From an uncultured Clostridia bacterium (lineage in GTDB: Bacteria; Bacillota; Clostridia; Christensenellales; CAG-138): 17,535 nt of DNA. Below are positions 7,347-15,213 of the stretch, in pieces. Positions within the stretch are counted from its first letter, which is position 1, and every line of letters begins with the position of its first letter. The notes under the pieces are model-generated. The model was not told the origin of the DNA. It did no database searches and saw only the letters and a program-made list of their open reading frames with translations. The position numbers and the translations under genes were made by a program. The stretch covers positions 1 to 17,535 of the forward strand of contig CALGGM010000043.1 of NCBI GenBank assembly GCA_937915925.1, given 5' to 3'.

Positions 7347-7844
7347 TCAGTTCCCTCCTCCTGATACTTCGATTACCGTTACCAGATTCGTGTCCGGCGA
7401 AAGCTTCAGCGCATCCGCCATCTCACGCGAGAAGATCGCAACGTCGATATACCCCGCTTCCGCTTTTGATGCAAGCAGTGTCGGGTTCTCCGTTCGCAGC
7501 TTCATCTGGTTCTCGGGAAGCTCGGCAAGATAGCGTTCTGCCATCTGCTGTCCGGTCGCATCTCCTTCCGCCGCAATACATTGGATGTCCTCAAAAATGA
7601 CCGGGAAATCCTCGTCGAGAAAAAAGCTCCTCCATGCATGAAGCGTTTTCGAATGTGTCTTCGTATTGATCAACACAATGAAATCGCCTGAAGGCTGATC
7701 GGGCAGAGCGATGCTTGCACTTGAAACGGCATCAGCCGTTTGATCGGCGTCGAACCTGAAATGTGTCAGGATCGGCAGACCGACCAACAAAAACAGCATG
7801 CACACGACAAGTCCGGTATGCCCGATGATTTTCCGTAGCTTCAC
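7347..7844 (-). CDS. Unrecognised membrane-anchored extracytoplasmic protein
   Basis: This 165-residue protein starts at GTG with GGGAGA upstream. A basic N-terminus (MKLRK) and one hydrophobic helix (about 11-28) are followed by a soluble alpha/beta domain facing outward. The segment GDFIVLINTKTHSKTLHAWR (about 53-72) looks like a strand and helix. Later come FEDIQCIAAEGDATG with a lone Cys and PENQMKLRTENPTLLASKAE. There is no lipobox and there are no CxxC, heme or flavin motifs. The ends of its hydrophobic segment do not show a clear cleavage site, so it may stay anchored. It lies 12 bases after the FMN lipoprotein gene and one base before the cytochrome b gene, inside the operon. That suggests a periplasm-side or wall-side partner of the redox complex. 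I do not know its family. Confidence 0.75.
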   Translation of the reverse strand: MKLRKIIGHTGLVVCMLFLLVGLPILTHFRFDADQTADAVSSASIALPDQPSGDFIVLINTKTHSKTLHAWRSFFLDEDFPVIFEDIQCIAAEGDATGQQMAERYLAELPENQMKLRTENPTLLASKAEAGYIDVAIFSREMADALKLSPDTNLVTVIEVSGGGN

Positions 7845-7856
7845 AATTTCTCCCTG

Positions 7857-8306
7857 TTATTCCGCAATCTCAGCCTTCTTAAGCGCCTGCTCCACAGCTT
7901 CCCTGAATTCTTTGCAGGAAATGGTCGCGCCGCTGATGGCGTCCACCCCATCAAGTGCGCCTGCGTTTACCAGCATCTCAGCATATTTCTCTGCCGATTG
8001 CACCGCCTTCTGCGCCTTCAGTCGGTTCTCCTTGGACAGATCCGCCCCATAGGTTTCGTCCTTCAAAGTTCCGTCAAGTTCATACATCTTAAATGTGCAG
8101 GATACGATCCGGTTGTTTTGAATCTCGATGGTGACTTCTCCGTAGCCTGCTCCGTTGCCGCTTTCGTCCTCCTGAAAATCTGAGCTGCGCCCGCTGTAAA
8201 CGCCGTCGGCATAGTTTGCAGGCTTCGTACTTTTTCCGCAAGCGATCACGGACAGACATGTTACACACAAAAGCAGCAGCGCGATCGCCTTTTTGAATTG
8301 TTTCAT
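7857..8306 (-). CDS. FMN-binding domain lipoprotein
   Basis: This 149-residue secreted lipoprotein has a lipobox VIAC (Cys23) after a hydrophobic signal sequence. The mature part is a single FMN_bind domain, beginning at YADGVYSG (about 32-39) and ending with DAISGATIS (122-130). Thr128 is the expected site of covalent FMN attachment by an ApbE-type flavin transferase, as in NqrC and RnfG and in extracellular electron-transfer proteins such as PplA. No apbE gene is in this window. The gene follows the iron-transport ATPase by 18 bases, with GGAGG before its ATG, and precedes the cytochrome and fumarate reductase genes. It is well placed to move electrons outside the membrane, either to reduce ferric iron for the importer or to exchange with the reductase. 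That role is inference. Confidence 0.9.
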   Translation of the reverse strand: MKQFKKAIALLLLCVTCLSVIACGKSTKPANYADGVYSGRSSDFQEDESGNGAGYGEVTIEIQNNRIVSCTFKMYELDGTLKDETYGADLSKENRLKAQKAVQSAEKYAEMLVNAGALDGVDAISGATISCKEFREAVEQALKKAEIAE

Positions 8307-8324
8307 CCCGATATCCTCCGTTTT

Positions 8325-9005
8325 TCAACTGTTCAAAAAATGCTCGTTCAAACGGTCGGAAACGATTTTACCGTGATCCAGCCGAACGATTCTCTGCGCA
8401 ACCTCACCGACCTCCGGGTCGTGCGTAACAACAACCAGACTTGTGCCCTCCCTATGAAGCTGCCGGAAGATATCCAGCACGATGTTCTCGTTCGCTTCGT
8501 CCAGATTTCCTGTCGGTTCGTCCGCCAAAATCAGCTCCGGAGAGTTGATCAGCGCACGCGCAATGCAGACACGCTGCTGTTCGCCGCCGGAAAGCTGGCT
8601 CGGAAGATGTTTCGCTCTATCCTTGAGCCCAACGCGTTCCAACGCCTCCATCGCTTCCTTCTCATCCGGCATGCTGTGATAGTACTGTGCGACCATGACG
8701 TTTTCCACAGCGTTCAGATAGTTGATCAGATGGAACTGTTGAAAGACGAGTCCGATCTTATCCCGATGCAGCTCGGTCATCTTTTGGTTGCTCTCCTTTG
8801 AAATGTTCCTTCCATCGAAGATGACTTCGCCCGATGTAGGCTTGTCAAGACAGCCGATGATGTTCATCATCGTGCTCTTTCCCGAGCCCGAAGGTCCCAT
8901 GATCGCGATCCATTCGCCCTTTTCCACCGTCAGGCTGACATGATCCAAAGCGTGAAGACTGCCGTAAACTTTTGAAATGTCCTTGAGTTCCAATAAACTG
9001 CTCAT
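8325..9005 (-). CDS. ABC transporter ATPase of iron locus (FlpD-like)
   Basis: This 226-residue cytoplasmic ATPase has all core motifs: Walker A GPSGSGKST (37-45), Q-loop VFQQ (near 77-80), signature LSGGE (138-142), Walker B LILADEP (158-164) with TGNLD, and the switch His in VVTHD (195). It is of the LolD/MacB type. It follows two FtsX-type permeases with gaps of 13-15 bases, completing an ATPase/two-permease set behind FTR1, P19 and DUF2318. That is the order of FlpA-D in FetMP-FlpABCD loci and of Cj1660-Cj1663 in Campylobacter. AAGGAGA precedes the ATG. What this ABC unit moves or powers is not settled in the family. Confidence 0.94.
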   Translation of the reverse strand: MSSLLELKDISKVYGSLHALDHVSLTVEKGEWIAIMGPSGSGKSTMMNIIGCLDKPTSGEVIFDGRNISKESNQKMTELHRDKIGLVFQQFHLINYLNAVENVMVAQYYHSMPDEKEAMEALERVGLKDRAKHLPSQLSGGEQQRVCIARALINSPELILADEPTGNLDEANENIVLDIFRQLHREGTSLVVVTHDPEVGEVAQRIVRLDHGKIVSDRLNEHFLNS

Positions 9006-9020
9006 TATCTATATCTCCTT

Positions 9021-10226
9021 TTATTCACCTTTCAGTACAATCGCGGGATCGACCTCAACTGCGTTGCGAATCGGAATCAGGCACGCAACGCCCGTAACCA
9101 ATACGGAGGCCAGAATGGTAATCGGGATCAGCAGGGGGCGGAACATAATCGCGCTTGAGAACACCTGCATGCTCACATACTGCGCAAATACGTACCCGAG
9201 GATCGAACCGATGATACCGCCGACGCCGCCCAGCAAAAGTCCCTCGCTCATGAATTGCAGAACAATGCTGGAATTGAACGCGCCGAGCGCTTTTCGAAGT
9301 CCGATTTCCTTGCGGCGCTCCGTTATCACTGCCGCCATCGTCGTTGCCACGCAGATCATCGTCAGCACCAGAACGACTGCGGTAACGATAAACACGAGCG
9401 ACTGCAGCTTTGTCAGCACAGTGCTTTCCGAAGCGGTAACACGCTTAACAAGCTTTGCGGAAAGCCCTTCCACACTGCCTTCGATCCGCTCGACGTATTG
9501 TGTGAGCTTCGCCTGTGAGGAGGCAACGCTGACCTCAACGATGTCATAGCCGCGCTCGGACAGCAGCAGATACGAAAGATCCTTGAGGGAAACGTATGCA
9601 TATTCTTCCTCCGAACCGCCCGTTTCCAGAATGCCCGTTACCGTAAGATCAAGCATATGATCGCAGTAGGTTTCGCCGGTCTCCGGATCGGTGTAGATCT
9701 CGTAGGACGGAAGAGCCGAAACATCCATGTCTTTTGTTACCTCGAACGAGTTAACGGCGGATACCGTGTCTCCCGTCTTGATACCGAGGCTTTCCGCGAC
9801 CTTTGCGCCGATCAGCGCTTCGCCGTCATGCGCAGGAAGCTCGCCGTTGATATGCCAATAAGGGCTGGTCTTCAGAACCAATCGAAAATCCGTTCCCGCA
9901 AACGTCACCGGCATGTTATGGATCTGTGAATTTTCATAGCGGTACGGCGTGTATCCTTCCGTTTCCGACGCAGGGAAATAGGAAAGGCCCTGCTTCAGCA
10001 CTTCTTCGGCAATGCCGTCCTCTTCCGTCGGCGTGAAAATGATATTCGCACCGTAGCTTCGAAACTGCGTGCTCATCTGGCGCGGGACGTCAAAGTAAAT
10101 TAGCCCGAGTCCGGAAAGGATCGTCGCCCCGACCACGATCGCCAGCAGCGCAATGATCATTCTTGAGCGTCTTCTGACAAGCGACGCCACGATCGTACGT
10201 ATAAACATGCGTCTTTTCTTATTCAT
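9021..10226 (-). CDS. FtsX/MacB-type ABC permease of iron locus, second
   Basis: This 401-residue permease has an Arg/Lys-rich start, one helix (about 24-45), an outer MacB-like domain (about 50-275) and three C-terminal helices (about 278-305, 330-355, 365-390). The segment ERRKEIGLRKALGA near 310-323 is the coupling-helix region typical of FtsX-domain permeases. It differs clearly from its upstream neighbour, so the pair should form a heterodimer with the ATPase encoded next. GAGGAGG lies before the ATG. The outer domain has no Cys-Cys pair, unlike the distal permease. Confidence 0.92.
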   Translation of the reverse strand: MNKKRRMFIRTIVASLVRRRSRMIIALLAIVVGATILSGLGLIYFDVPRQMSTQFRSYGANIIFTPTEEDGIAEEVLKQGLSYFPASETEGYTPYRYENSQIHNMPVTFAGTDFRLVLKTSPYWHINGELPAHDGEALIGAKVAESLGIKTGDTVSAVNSFEVTKDMDVSALPSYEIYTDPETGETYCDHMLDLTVTGILETGGSEEEYAYVSLKDLSYLLLSERGYDIVEVSVASSQAKLTQYVERIEGSVEGLSAKLVKRVTASESTVLTKLQSLVFIVTAVVLVLTMICVATTMAAVITERRKEIGLRKALGAFNSSIVLQFMSEGLLLGGVGGIIGSILGYVFAQYVSMQVFSSAIMFRPLLIPITILASVLVTGVACLIPIRNAVEVDPAIVLKGE

Positions 10227-10239
10227 GCTTCATACCTCC

Positions 10240-11538
10240 TCAATGTCCGCCGTGCAAAACTTCAGACGGCCGCAGCCGGAGAATGGTACGAATCGCCGGA
10301 ATGCTGCCGATGAGCGTTACGGCAATGATTAATACCGCAACGATAAACGCGACCATGCCGCTCATATCGATCGGCGAGGAGAACACTGTCTGCCCGATGA
10401 TCTGTGCAAACGCATATCCAAGAAAATATCCGGCGGCAGCGCCGACGATTGCCGTGATGATGATCTCTGTCAGAACCAGCAGCGTGATCTGCCCGTTTTT
10501 TGCCCCGACCGCCTTTAAGAGCGCGAGCTCCTGCGAACGCTCCATTACCGCAGAGGTGACCAGATTCGAGATGCCGAGCGTTGCGCCGATCAGGCTCAGC
10601 AGCGTGATCAGAGACATCAAAAGCTCTGTCTTTTCCAGGATCTTTCCTTCCGAATCAGCGATCTGCCGCACCGCTGTCGCCGACGCCTCCGGGATCACTT
10701 CCTGAATCTGGAAGCAGATGGAGCTTACATACGCGGTGCAGTACCAAAGATCGTATTCATCGCCGGTCAGAAGCGACGGGTTTTTTGCCGCTTTCACCGC
10801 AAGCTCGTCGTCGGGAGAGGTGATCGCGCTGACCTCTATCCTTTTGACCAGCGCATCCGTCCCGCTCAATCGCTGTGCTGCGGAAAGAGTCGTATAAATG
10901 TACCGATCCTCATCATCGCCGGATTCATACACCCCGACGACAGTCAGCGTTTCCGTTTTCGCTTCGCCGACCAGCTCGATGCGATCGCCGGCAGTGATGT
11001 TCGCGGTTTTCGCAAGCTCCGATCCGACCATTGCGTATGCGTCGCCGTCCACCGCCTGCTCGTTCAGCCACACGCCGTCTTCAATATCCCACCAGCTTCT
11101 GAGGTTAATGATGCCCGTATCGCGCTGATAGACGGAGCCCTTCTTGACAAACTCCAGATGATGATTGAACCACGTTCCGACCAGCTTGACGTCGCTTCCG
11201 TTCAGCTTGACCGTCATGTCCGTTTCGGGCGCAAAATCAGCGATATTGTTCGCCCAGAAAATGGTCAGAAGCTCGCCGACCTTTTCTTCCGTGATGAAAT
11301 CCGCACGGACCTCGTCCTCATCCACCTCGTAGAGCTTGCTGATAACGGCTTCGGACTGCGGAACCACCGTAATATTGGAGCCGTATGCTTTCAGCTCCTC
11401 GTTCATTTTATCGCCTACATCAAGCATCACGTTCAGCATCGCCGTTGCGATCGACGCGCCGAGCGCGACCGTCAGGGCAATCATCAGCAGCTTTTTCCAT
11501 TGACGCACGAATGTACCCCAAACCATTCTGAAAAACAT
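10240..11538 (-). CDS. FtsX/MacB-type ABC permease of iron locus, first
   Basis: This 432-residue permease has the same topology as its downstream neighbour: an N-terminal helix (about 16-36), an outer domain (about 40-300), and helices near 305-330, 352-378 and 392-420. The coupling region ERSQELALLKAVGAKNGQ (about 334-351) is characteristic. It begins 25 bases after the DUF2318 gene with GGGAGGA upstream, and is followed after 13 bases by the second permease. By order it corresponds to the first permease (FlpB-like) of FetMP-FlpABCD loci. The two permeases share overall architecture but little sequence by eye. Confidence 0.92.
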   Translation of the reverse strand: MFFRMVWGTFVRQWKKLLMIALTVALGASIATAMLNVMLDVGDKMNEELKAYGSNITVVPQSEAVISKLYEVDEDEVRADFITEEKVGELLTIFWANNIADFAPETDMTVKLNGSDVKLVGTWFNHHLEFVKKGSVYQRDTGIINLRSWWDIEDGVWLNEQAVDGDAYAMVGSELAKTANITAGDRIELVGEAKTETLTVVGVYESGDDEDRYIYTTLSAAQRLSGTDALVKRIEVSAITSPDDELAVKAAKNPSLLTGDEYDLWYCTAYVSSICFQIQEVIPEASATAVRQIADSEGKILEKTELLMSLITLLSLIGATLGISNLVTSAVMERSQELALLKAVGAKNGQITLLVLTEIIITAIVGAAAGYFLGYAFAQIIGQTVFSSPIDMSGMVAFIVAVLIIAVTLIGSIPAIRTILRLRPSEVLHGGH

Positions 11539-11563
11539 TTATATATCCTCCCAAAGAGCCATA

Positions 11564-12877
11564 TTACTTTTTGAACCTCGATTGATTCTTCAGCATTTCC
11601 GATACCGGAATCGTAATATAGCTTTCGTTGATATCGTAATCGATGATGATCGGGTTGCATCCGCCTTTCATGCCGATGGTCGTCGTATTCATAACAACGT
11701 TGCACTTCTTGCAGACGACCTGCCCGTCGTTGTTTTCATAGTAACCGGCTTCGCCGCAGATCTCGCACGCGTCAAGCCCTACGCCGAAATTGCTCGTGTT
11801 TTCCTGCTTCAGAATCACGATGAACCGCACCGAATTGCCCTCCGGCGTCGTGTATCCGAACCGGTGTAAATGACCGTCGCTGACCATCTCAAGCGGCACA
11901 CGAAGCTCTGCATCCGCGCCGACGCCGTCCTTGAAAATGATCGGATCTTCGACCGGCGCTTCGCGAATGACGACCGTGTTCAGTTTTACAAACCAGGTCG
12001 AGCATAGGATCGCTGTGACAAAGCACACCAGCATCAGGACGGAATAGTGCTTGCCGCTGCGCCACAGCGCGCGGTGCTTTCGGTGTTCCGCTTTGGTCGC
12101 ATACGGTTCCTTTGCCGTAAAGCTGCACACCCAGATCAAAACCGACATCACAATGAGCATGCCGAATACGGCATAAGCGTACCACTGGGAATGGTTGTTG
12201 CTCACCGCGGCAAAGCTGAAAAGCGGAATGCTGTCGATGATCTTTCGCGCCGTTACAACAGACATCAGCCTCGCAAAGTCGTAAACCGCATAAATTGCGT
12301 TCAACGCGATAAACGAAAAGATAAGAAGCTTGCGAAACCCTTTGCGATCCGCAATCGAGGCAATGTGGTATGCCGCAATTGAGGCAAGCAGGCTCACAAG
12401 AACGCCTAAAAGGTATCCGCCGAGACGAAACAGATAGTCTGTGGAAAGAATGCCGTTTCCGCCGGTATCAAACTTGAACGGATAAACGTAAACATTTGGA
12501 AGAGAGCAATAGAGATAAGAGGAAATCAGAAGCGCCGTCAGAACGGAAATGACGATTTCTGCGCGCTTCATCCTTTTCTCGGATGCATCCCGCCGGAAAA
12601 ACGGCCGTGCGAAGACAATCAGCGCCGCGATCAACAGCACAAACAGCCCCAGCGCAACCAAATATCCATATGTACCGACCCGCCATCCGCCGACAATGCG
12701 CCTGGTGTTCGTAATGTAAGCGCGTATCCCGGCGGTCACGAAACCGAAAGCGAGGCCGATCCGAACGATCAGACGTCCCCGTTCCGTGCACAAACGGTCT
12801 GTAAACGCAAAAATAACTCCGATGATCAGGGAGACGGTGAGCAGGTCGCCCGTCACATTGATAAGATAAGTCAGCAT
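11564..12877 (-). CDS. DUF2318 Fe-S-containing membrane protein (FlpA-like)
   Basis: This 437-residue protein has about eight hydrophobic helices over residues 8-305 and a C-terminal soluble domain. The latter holds the DUF2318 cysteine set: C371-x2-C374 (DACEICG), C389-x2-C392 (VCKKC) and C407 (MKGGCNPI). The family (PF10080) accompanies FTR1/P19 importers; Campylobacter Cj1660 is an example. The CxxC pairs suggest a metal centre or a redox dithiol on the outer side, fitting a step that changes the redox state of iron before or after P19. AAGGA precedes the ATG. A 209-base gap with hairpins separates it from the P19 gene, the only large break within the operon. Confidence 0.9.
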   Translation of the reverse strand: MLTYLINVTGDLLTVSLIIGVIFAFTDRLCTERGRLIVRIGLAFGFVTAGIRAYITNTRRIVGGWRVGTYGYLVALGLFVLLIAALIVFARPFFRRDASEKRMKRAEIVISVLTALLISSYLYCSLPNVYVYPFKFDTGGNGILSTDYLFRLGGYLLGVLVSLLASIAAYHIASIADRKGFRKLLIFSFIALNAIYAVYDFARLMSVVTARKIIDSIPLFSFAAVSNNHSQWYAYAVFGMLIVMSVLIWVCSFTAKEPYATKAEHRKHRALWRSGKHYSVLMLVCFVTAILCSTWFVKLNTVVIREAPVEDPIIFKDGVGADAELRVPLEMVSDGHLHRFGYTTPEGNSVRFIVILKQENTSNFGVGLDACEICGEAGYYENNDGQVVCKKCNVVMNTTTIGMKGGCNPIIIDYDINESYITIPVSEMLKNQSRFKK

Positions 12878-12917
12878 GATAGTATCCTTGTTTCGTAATT
12901 ATTACAGCAAATCATCA

Positions 12918-12968
12918 TCGGATTTCCGATCATATCAGCGGGATCGGCATGTTATGTCCGAAATCCGA
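12918..12968 (-). repeat. Inverted repeat upstream of the DUF2318 gene
   Basis: TCGGATTTC (12918-12926) and GAAATCCGA (12960-12968) form a perfect 9-bp stem with a 33-base loop, ending 40 bases before the DUF2318 start. It could be a 5' leader hairpin of the downstream gene cluster or part of a processing site. No T-run follows. Confidence 0.35.
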
Positions 12969-12990
12969 AGAACCGGTTAAAAACGCACGT

Positions 12991-13038
12991 ATGGCTCAGG
13001 TCTGCGCATGCGATCAGCTCTGCACAAACCTGAGCCAT
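12991..13038 (-). terminator. Strong hairpin with T-run between P19 and DUF2318 genes
   Basis: ATGGCTCAGGT (12991-13001) and ACCTGAGCCAT (13028-13038) form a perfect 11-bp stem, extendable inwards by a further five or six pairs including wobbles. On the minus strand it is followed by ACGTGCG and TTTTT. It looks like an intrinsic terminator or attenuator just after the P19 gene, allowing FTR1 and P19 to be made at higher levels than the downstream genes. Confidence 0.55.
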
Positions 13039-13039
13039 T

Positions 13040-13071
13040 AAGTTGTCAAGCCCCGTAAACCCGGACAACTT
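13040..13071 (-). repeat. Hairpin directly after the P19 stop
   Basis: AAGTTGTC (13040-13047) and GACAACTT (13064-13071) form a perfect 8-bp stem starting 15 bases after the P19 stop codon. It lies immediately before the stronger hairpin at 12991-13038 in the direction of transcription and may stabilise the upstream mRNA. Confidence 0.4.
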
Positions 13072-13086
13072 CAGAAAACGATCGAA

Positions 13087-13683
13087 TTATTCCGCCCAAG
13101 CACCGTCGGTGAACTGCCACTTGTCGTAGGTATAAACGATCGCAGACGGGAACGCATGATCATCGGGACCGGTTTCGTCCGTGTGAATCAGGTACGTGCT
13201 GGAATCCGGGAACTTCACGGTGAAGGTAACGGTATAGAGACCGTCGCCATTCAGCTTGATGTTCGCGCCGTAGTGCGGACCGTCGGAAGCCGCCATCGGC
13301 ATGAACGTGCCGTTGTCGGTGAAGCTGCCGTCATTCTTGGAAACCTCGTATTCAACCGTCAGATAGGGAACCCAATCGCCCGTGCCGTAGCCGAGACCGT
13401 TCTTCAGAGCGGAAACGTCGAGCTCGAGATGGCAATCATAGTCCTCCGCCTTATAACCGCCGGTCATGTCGACGGGCTGGAAATAAACTGCGTTCAGGTT
13501 GAGGAATTCCTTCTCAACGCCGGAGAAGATTTCAACCTCGGTGAAGCCGAGATCTTCTTCCTCTTCGCCTTCGCCGTCAGCCGCATTAGCTGCCGGGGTT
13601 GCGTTATTGCTGCATGCGACCATGCCGAGAACCAGCATCATGAGCGCGATGAGCAAGGAAAGGATCTTTGTGGATTTTTTCAT
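13087..13683 (-). CDS. P19/Tpd (FetP-like) periplasmic-type iron/copper-binding lipoprotein
   Basis: This 198-residue lipoprotein has a lipobox MVAC (Cys24), an acidic linker (GEGEEEED, about 37-44), and a P19-type beta-sandwich domain (PF10634). The metal site residues known from Campylobacter P19 and FetP can be read off: His85 and Glu87 in CHLELD, Met120 and His127 in FMPMAASDGPHYG with the exact seven-residue spacing, and His157 in HTDETG. In characterised homologues this site binds Cu and an adjacent site binds iron; the protein works with the FTR1 permease in iron uptake. Here it is lipid-anchored rather than freely periplasmic, as expected for a Gram-positive. AAGGAGGA lies before the ATG. 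It follows the FTR1 gene by 74 bases. Confidence 0.94.
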   Translation of the reverse strand: MKKSTKILSLLIALMMLVLGMVACSNNATPAANAADGEGEEEEDLGFTEVEIFSGVEKEFLNLNAVYFQPVDMTGGYKAEDYDCHLELDVSALKNGLGYGTGDWVPYLTVEYEVSKNDGSFTDNGTFMPMAASDGPHYGANIKLNGDGLYTVTFTVKFPDSSTYLIHTDETGPDDHAFPSAIVYTYDKWQFTDGAWAE

Positions 13684-13757
13684 AACAATATAGTCCTCCT
13701 TATTATTTTGATGATAGGTTCAATAACAACTGTTCTGATTTACGGGATCAGTTCAGA

Positions 13758-15170
13758 TTATTGCTTGTTGTTCTGCGCGTCCGCATTCGCGTTCGCCTTT
13801 TTCGCTTTTGCGTTTTTGCGGATCATCATGATGAATGTGATGATCGTTATGATCGTCAGAATGATCTGCGGCCCGAGCGTGATCCATGTCGGGTAGATGC
13901 CGAGGAAGGTCAGCACGTCGCTGCCGTTCATCCATGCGAGCGACGGGATCGTACCCGCAAGGCTCTGTACCCAACCGCCGATGGTTTCCGCAAGCCGGCC
14001 GTCCAGGAACAGCTCGAACATACCAGAGCCAAGGAACGCGATCGACATGACCGCCATCAGGATGCTGGTTGCCATAAAGAACGGCTTCAGCGGAATCTTC
14101 ACGCCGAACACACGGATCAGCACAAAGATTGCCATGACCGCTGCAAGGCCCGCAATGATGCCGCCGAATACGGCAAGGTATCCGTTCTGCATTGACCCGG
14201 CGCGGGAGAAATACTGCTGGCAGAAAAGGATTACTTCTGCGCCTTCCCGGAAGACCGCAAGGAAGGAAGTGAAGCCGAGCGCAAACATCTTGCCCTTGTC
14301 CGCCGATTCCGAGACCTTGCTCGAAATGTAATTCGTCCACGCCTCGGATTCCGCCTTGGAGATCATCCAGTTGGAAACGTAGATCAGAACGGCAACCGCG
14401 ACGAGCGCCGTAACGCCTTCGACGATCTCCTGCGGAACGGAGTTCGACGTGCTGCTGGTGATGGAGTAGAGCAGGATTGCCAGTCCAACGCTTGCGACCA
14501 GCGCAATGACTGCGCCGAAATACACGTAACGCGTGCCGCGACGGTTTTCCGTCTTGATCAGATACGCAACCATTGCGCCGACGATCAGGATCGCTTCGAG
14601 ACCTTCGCGAAGAATGATCCCGAATACCGCGCCGAAGGTTGCCCACGCAAGCCCGCTTCCACCGCTTTTCGTATAGCCGAACAGGTCGTCCAAAATGTCA
14701 GCGTCCTCTCGGAGAAGGGAAACAAGCGTATCAACTTCCTTTTGGACCTCTTCAACGCTTGCGCCGCTGTTGACCGCCTTCTTCATGTTCGAGAACTGAA
14801 GCTCGACCTCGTTGACGCGCGCGCCGGAAATATAACCCATGACGGTTTTCTCAAACCCGGACGTTTCGTACCAGAACCCATAGGAATTGGTGAACGGCTT
14901 GTAATATCCGTCGTCTCCTTCGTATGCTGCGCCCGCCGCGTACCGCCGGACGCCTTCCTTCAGAAGATTGGATATCTGATCCGTCACATCGTTGTAGGTT
15001 ATGGTCTTTGATCCGTCCGGATTGACCGCCGCAACATATTTTTTATAGGAGAGATAGTATTCATCTCCCGTGTCTTCCTGTTCGTCTGCAAATGCCGCCG
15101 CAGTGAAAGCGCTCGTCAAAACGAGTATCAGCAGCATACAGACAATTCGTTTTATCGTTTTCCGACTCAT
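13758..15170 (-). CDS. FTR1-family iron permease (FetM/EfeU-like)
   Basis: This 470-residue permease begins with a signal peptide ending near AAAFAD, then has an extracytoplasmic domain (about 30-165) and seven hydrophobic helices. The two iron-path motifs are REGLE (188-192) and REGAE (308-312), each within a membrane helix, as in yeast Ftr1p and bacterial EfeU/FetM. The C-terminus is a Lys/Ala/Asn-rich tail. The large N-terminal domain groups it with FetM-type proteins that pair with P19, not with short EfeU. Two adjacent ATGs (15173, 15170) follow AAGAGGAAA. I give the second, with better spacing; a longer in-frame start at 15200 has no ribosome site. It lies 43 bases after the metalloregulator gene. 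Iron enters as Fe(III) or after redox cycling. Confidence 0.94.
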   Translation of the reverse strand: MSRKTIKRIVCMLLILVLTSAFTAAAFADEQEDTGDEYYLSYKKYVAAVNPDGSKTITYNDVTDQISNLLKEGVRRYAAGAAYEGDDGYYKPFTNSYGFWYETSGFEKTVMGYISGARVNEVELQFSNMKKAVNSGASVEEVQKEVDTLVSLLREDADILDDLFGYTKSGGSGLAWATFGAVFGIILREGLEAILIVGAMVAYLIKTENRRGTRYVYFGAVIALVASVGLAILLYSITSSTSNSVPQEIVEGVTALVAVAVLIYVSNWMISKAESEAWTNYISSKVSESADKGKMFALGFTSFLAVFREGAEVILFCQQYFSRAGSMQNGYLAVFGGIIAGLAAVMAIFVLIRVFGVKIPLKPFFMATSILMAVMSIAFLGSGMFELFLDGRLAETIGGWVQSLAGTIPSLAWMNGSDVLTFLGIYPTWITLGPQIILTIITIITFIMMIRKNAKAKKANANADAQNNKQ

Positions 15171-15213
15171 CATTTTCCTCTTCCTCGCTGTCAGTATCAC
15201 TCAAACCGCTTTT

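Noticed and set aside
6644..7600. Plus-strand frame of over 300 codons opposite frdA, cytochrome b and the unknown protein
   Set aside because: It spans several well-supported minus-strand genes and is highly charged without any domain pattern.
12921..13002. Short minus-strand frame starting at the ATG inside the P19-DUF2318 hairpin
   Set aside because: No ribosome site, and the ATG is part of the perfect inverted repeat, which explains the sequence better.
13753..14646. Alternative minus-strand frame within the FTR1 gene
   Set aside because: Shifted frame of the FTR1 permease; the permease frame has the signal peptide, helices and both REGxE motifs.
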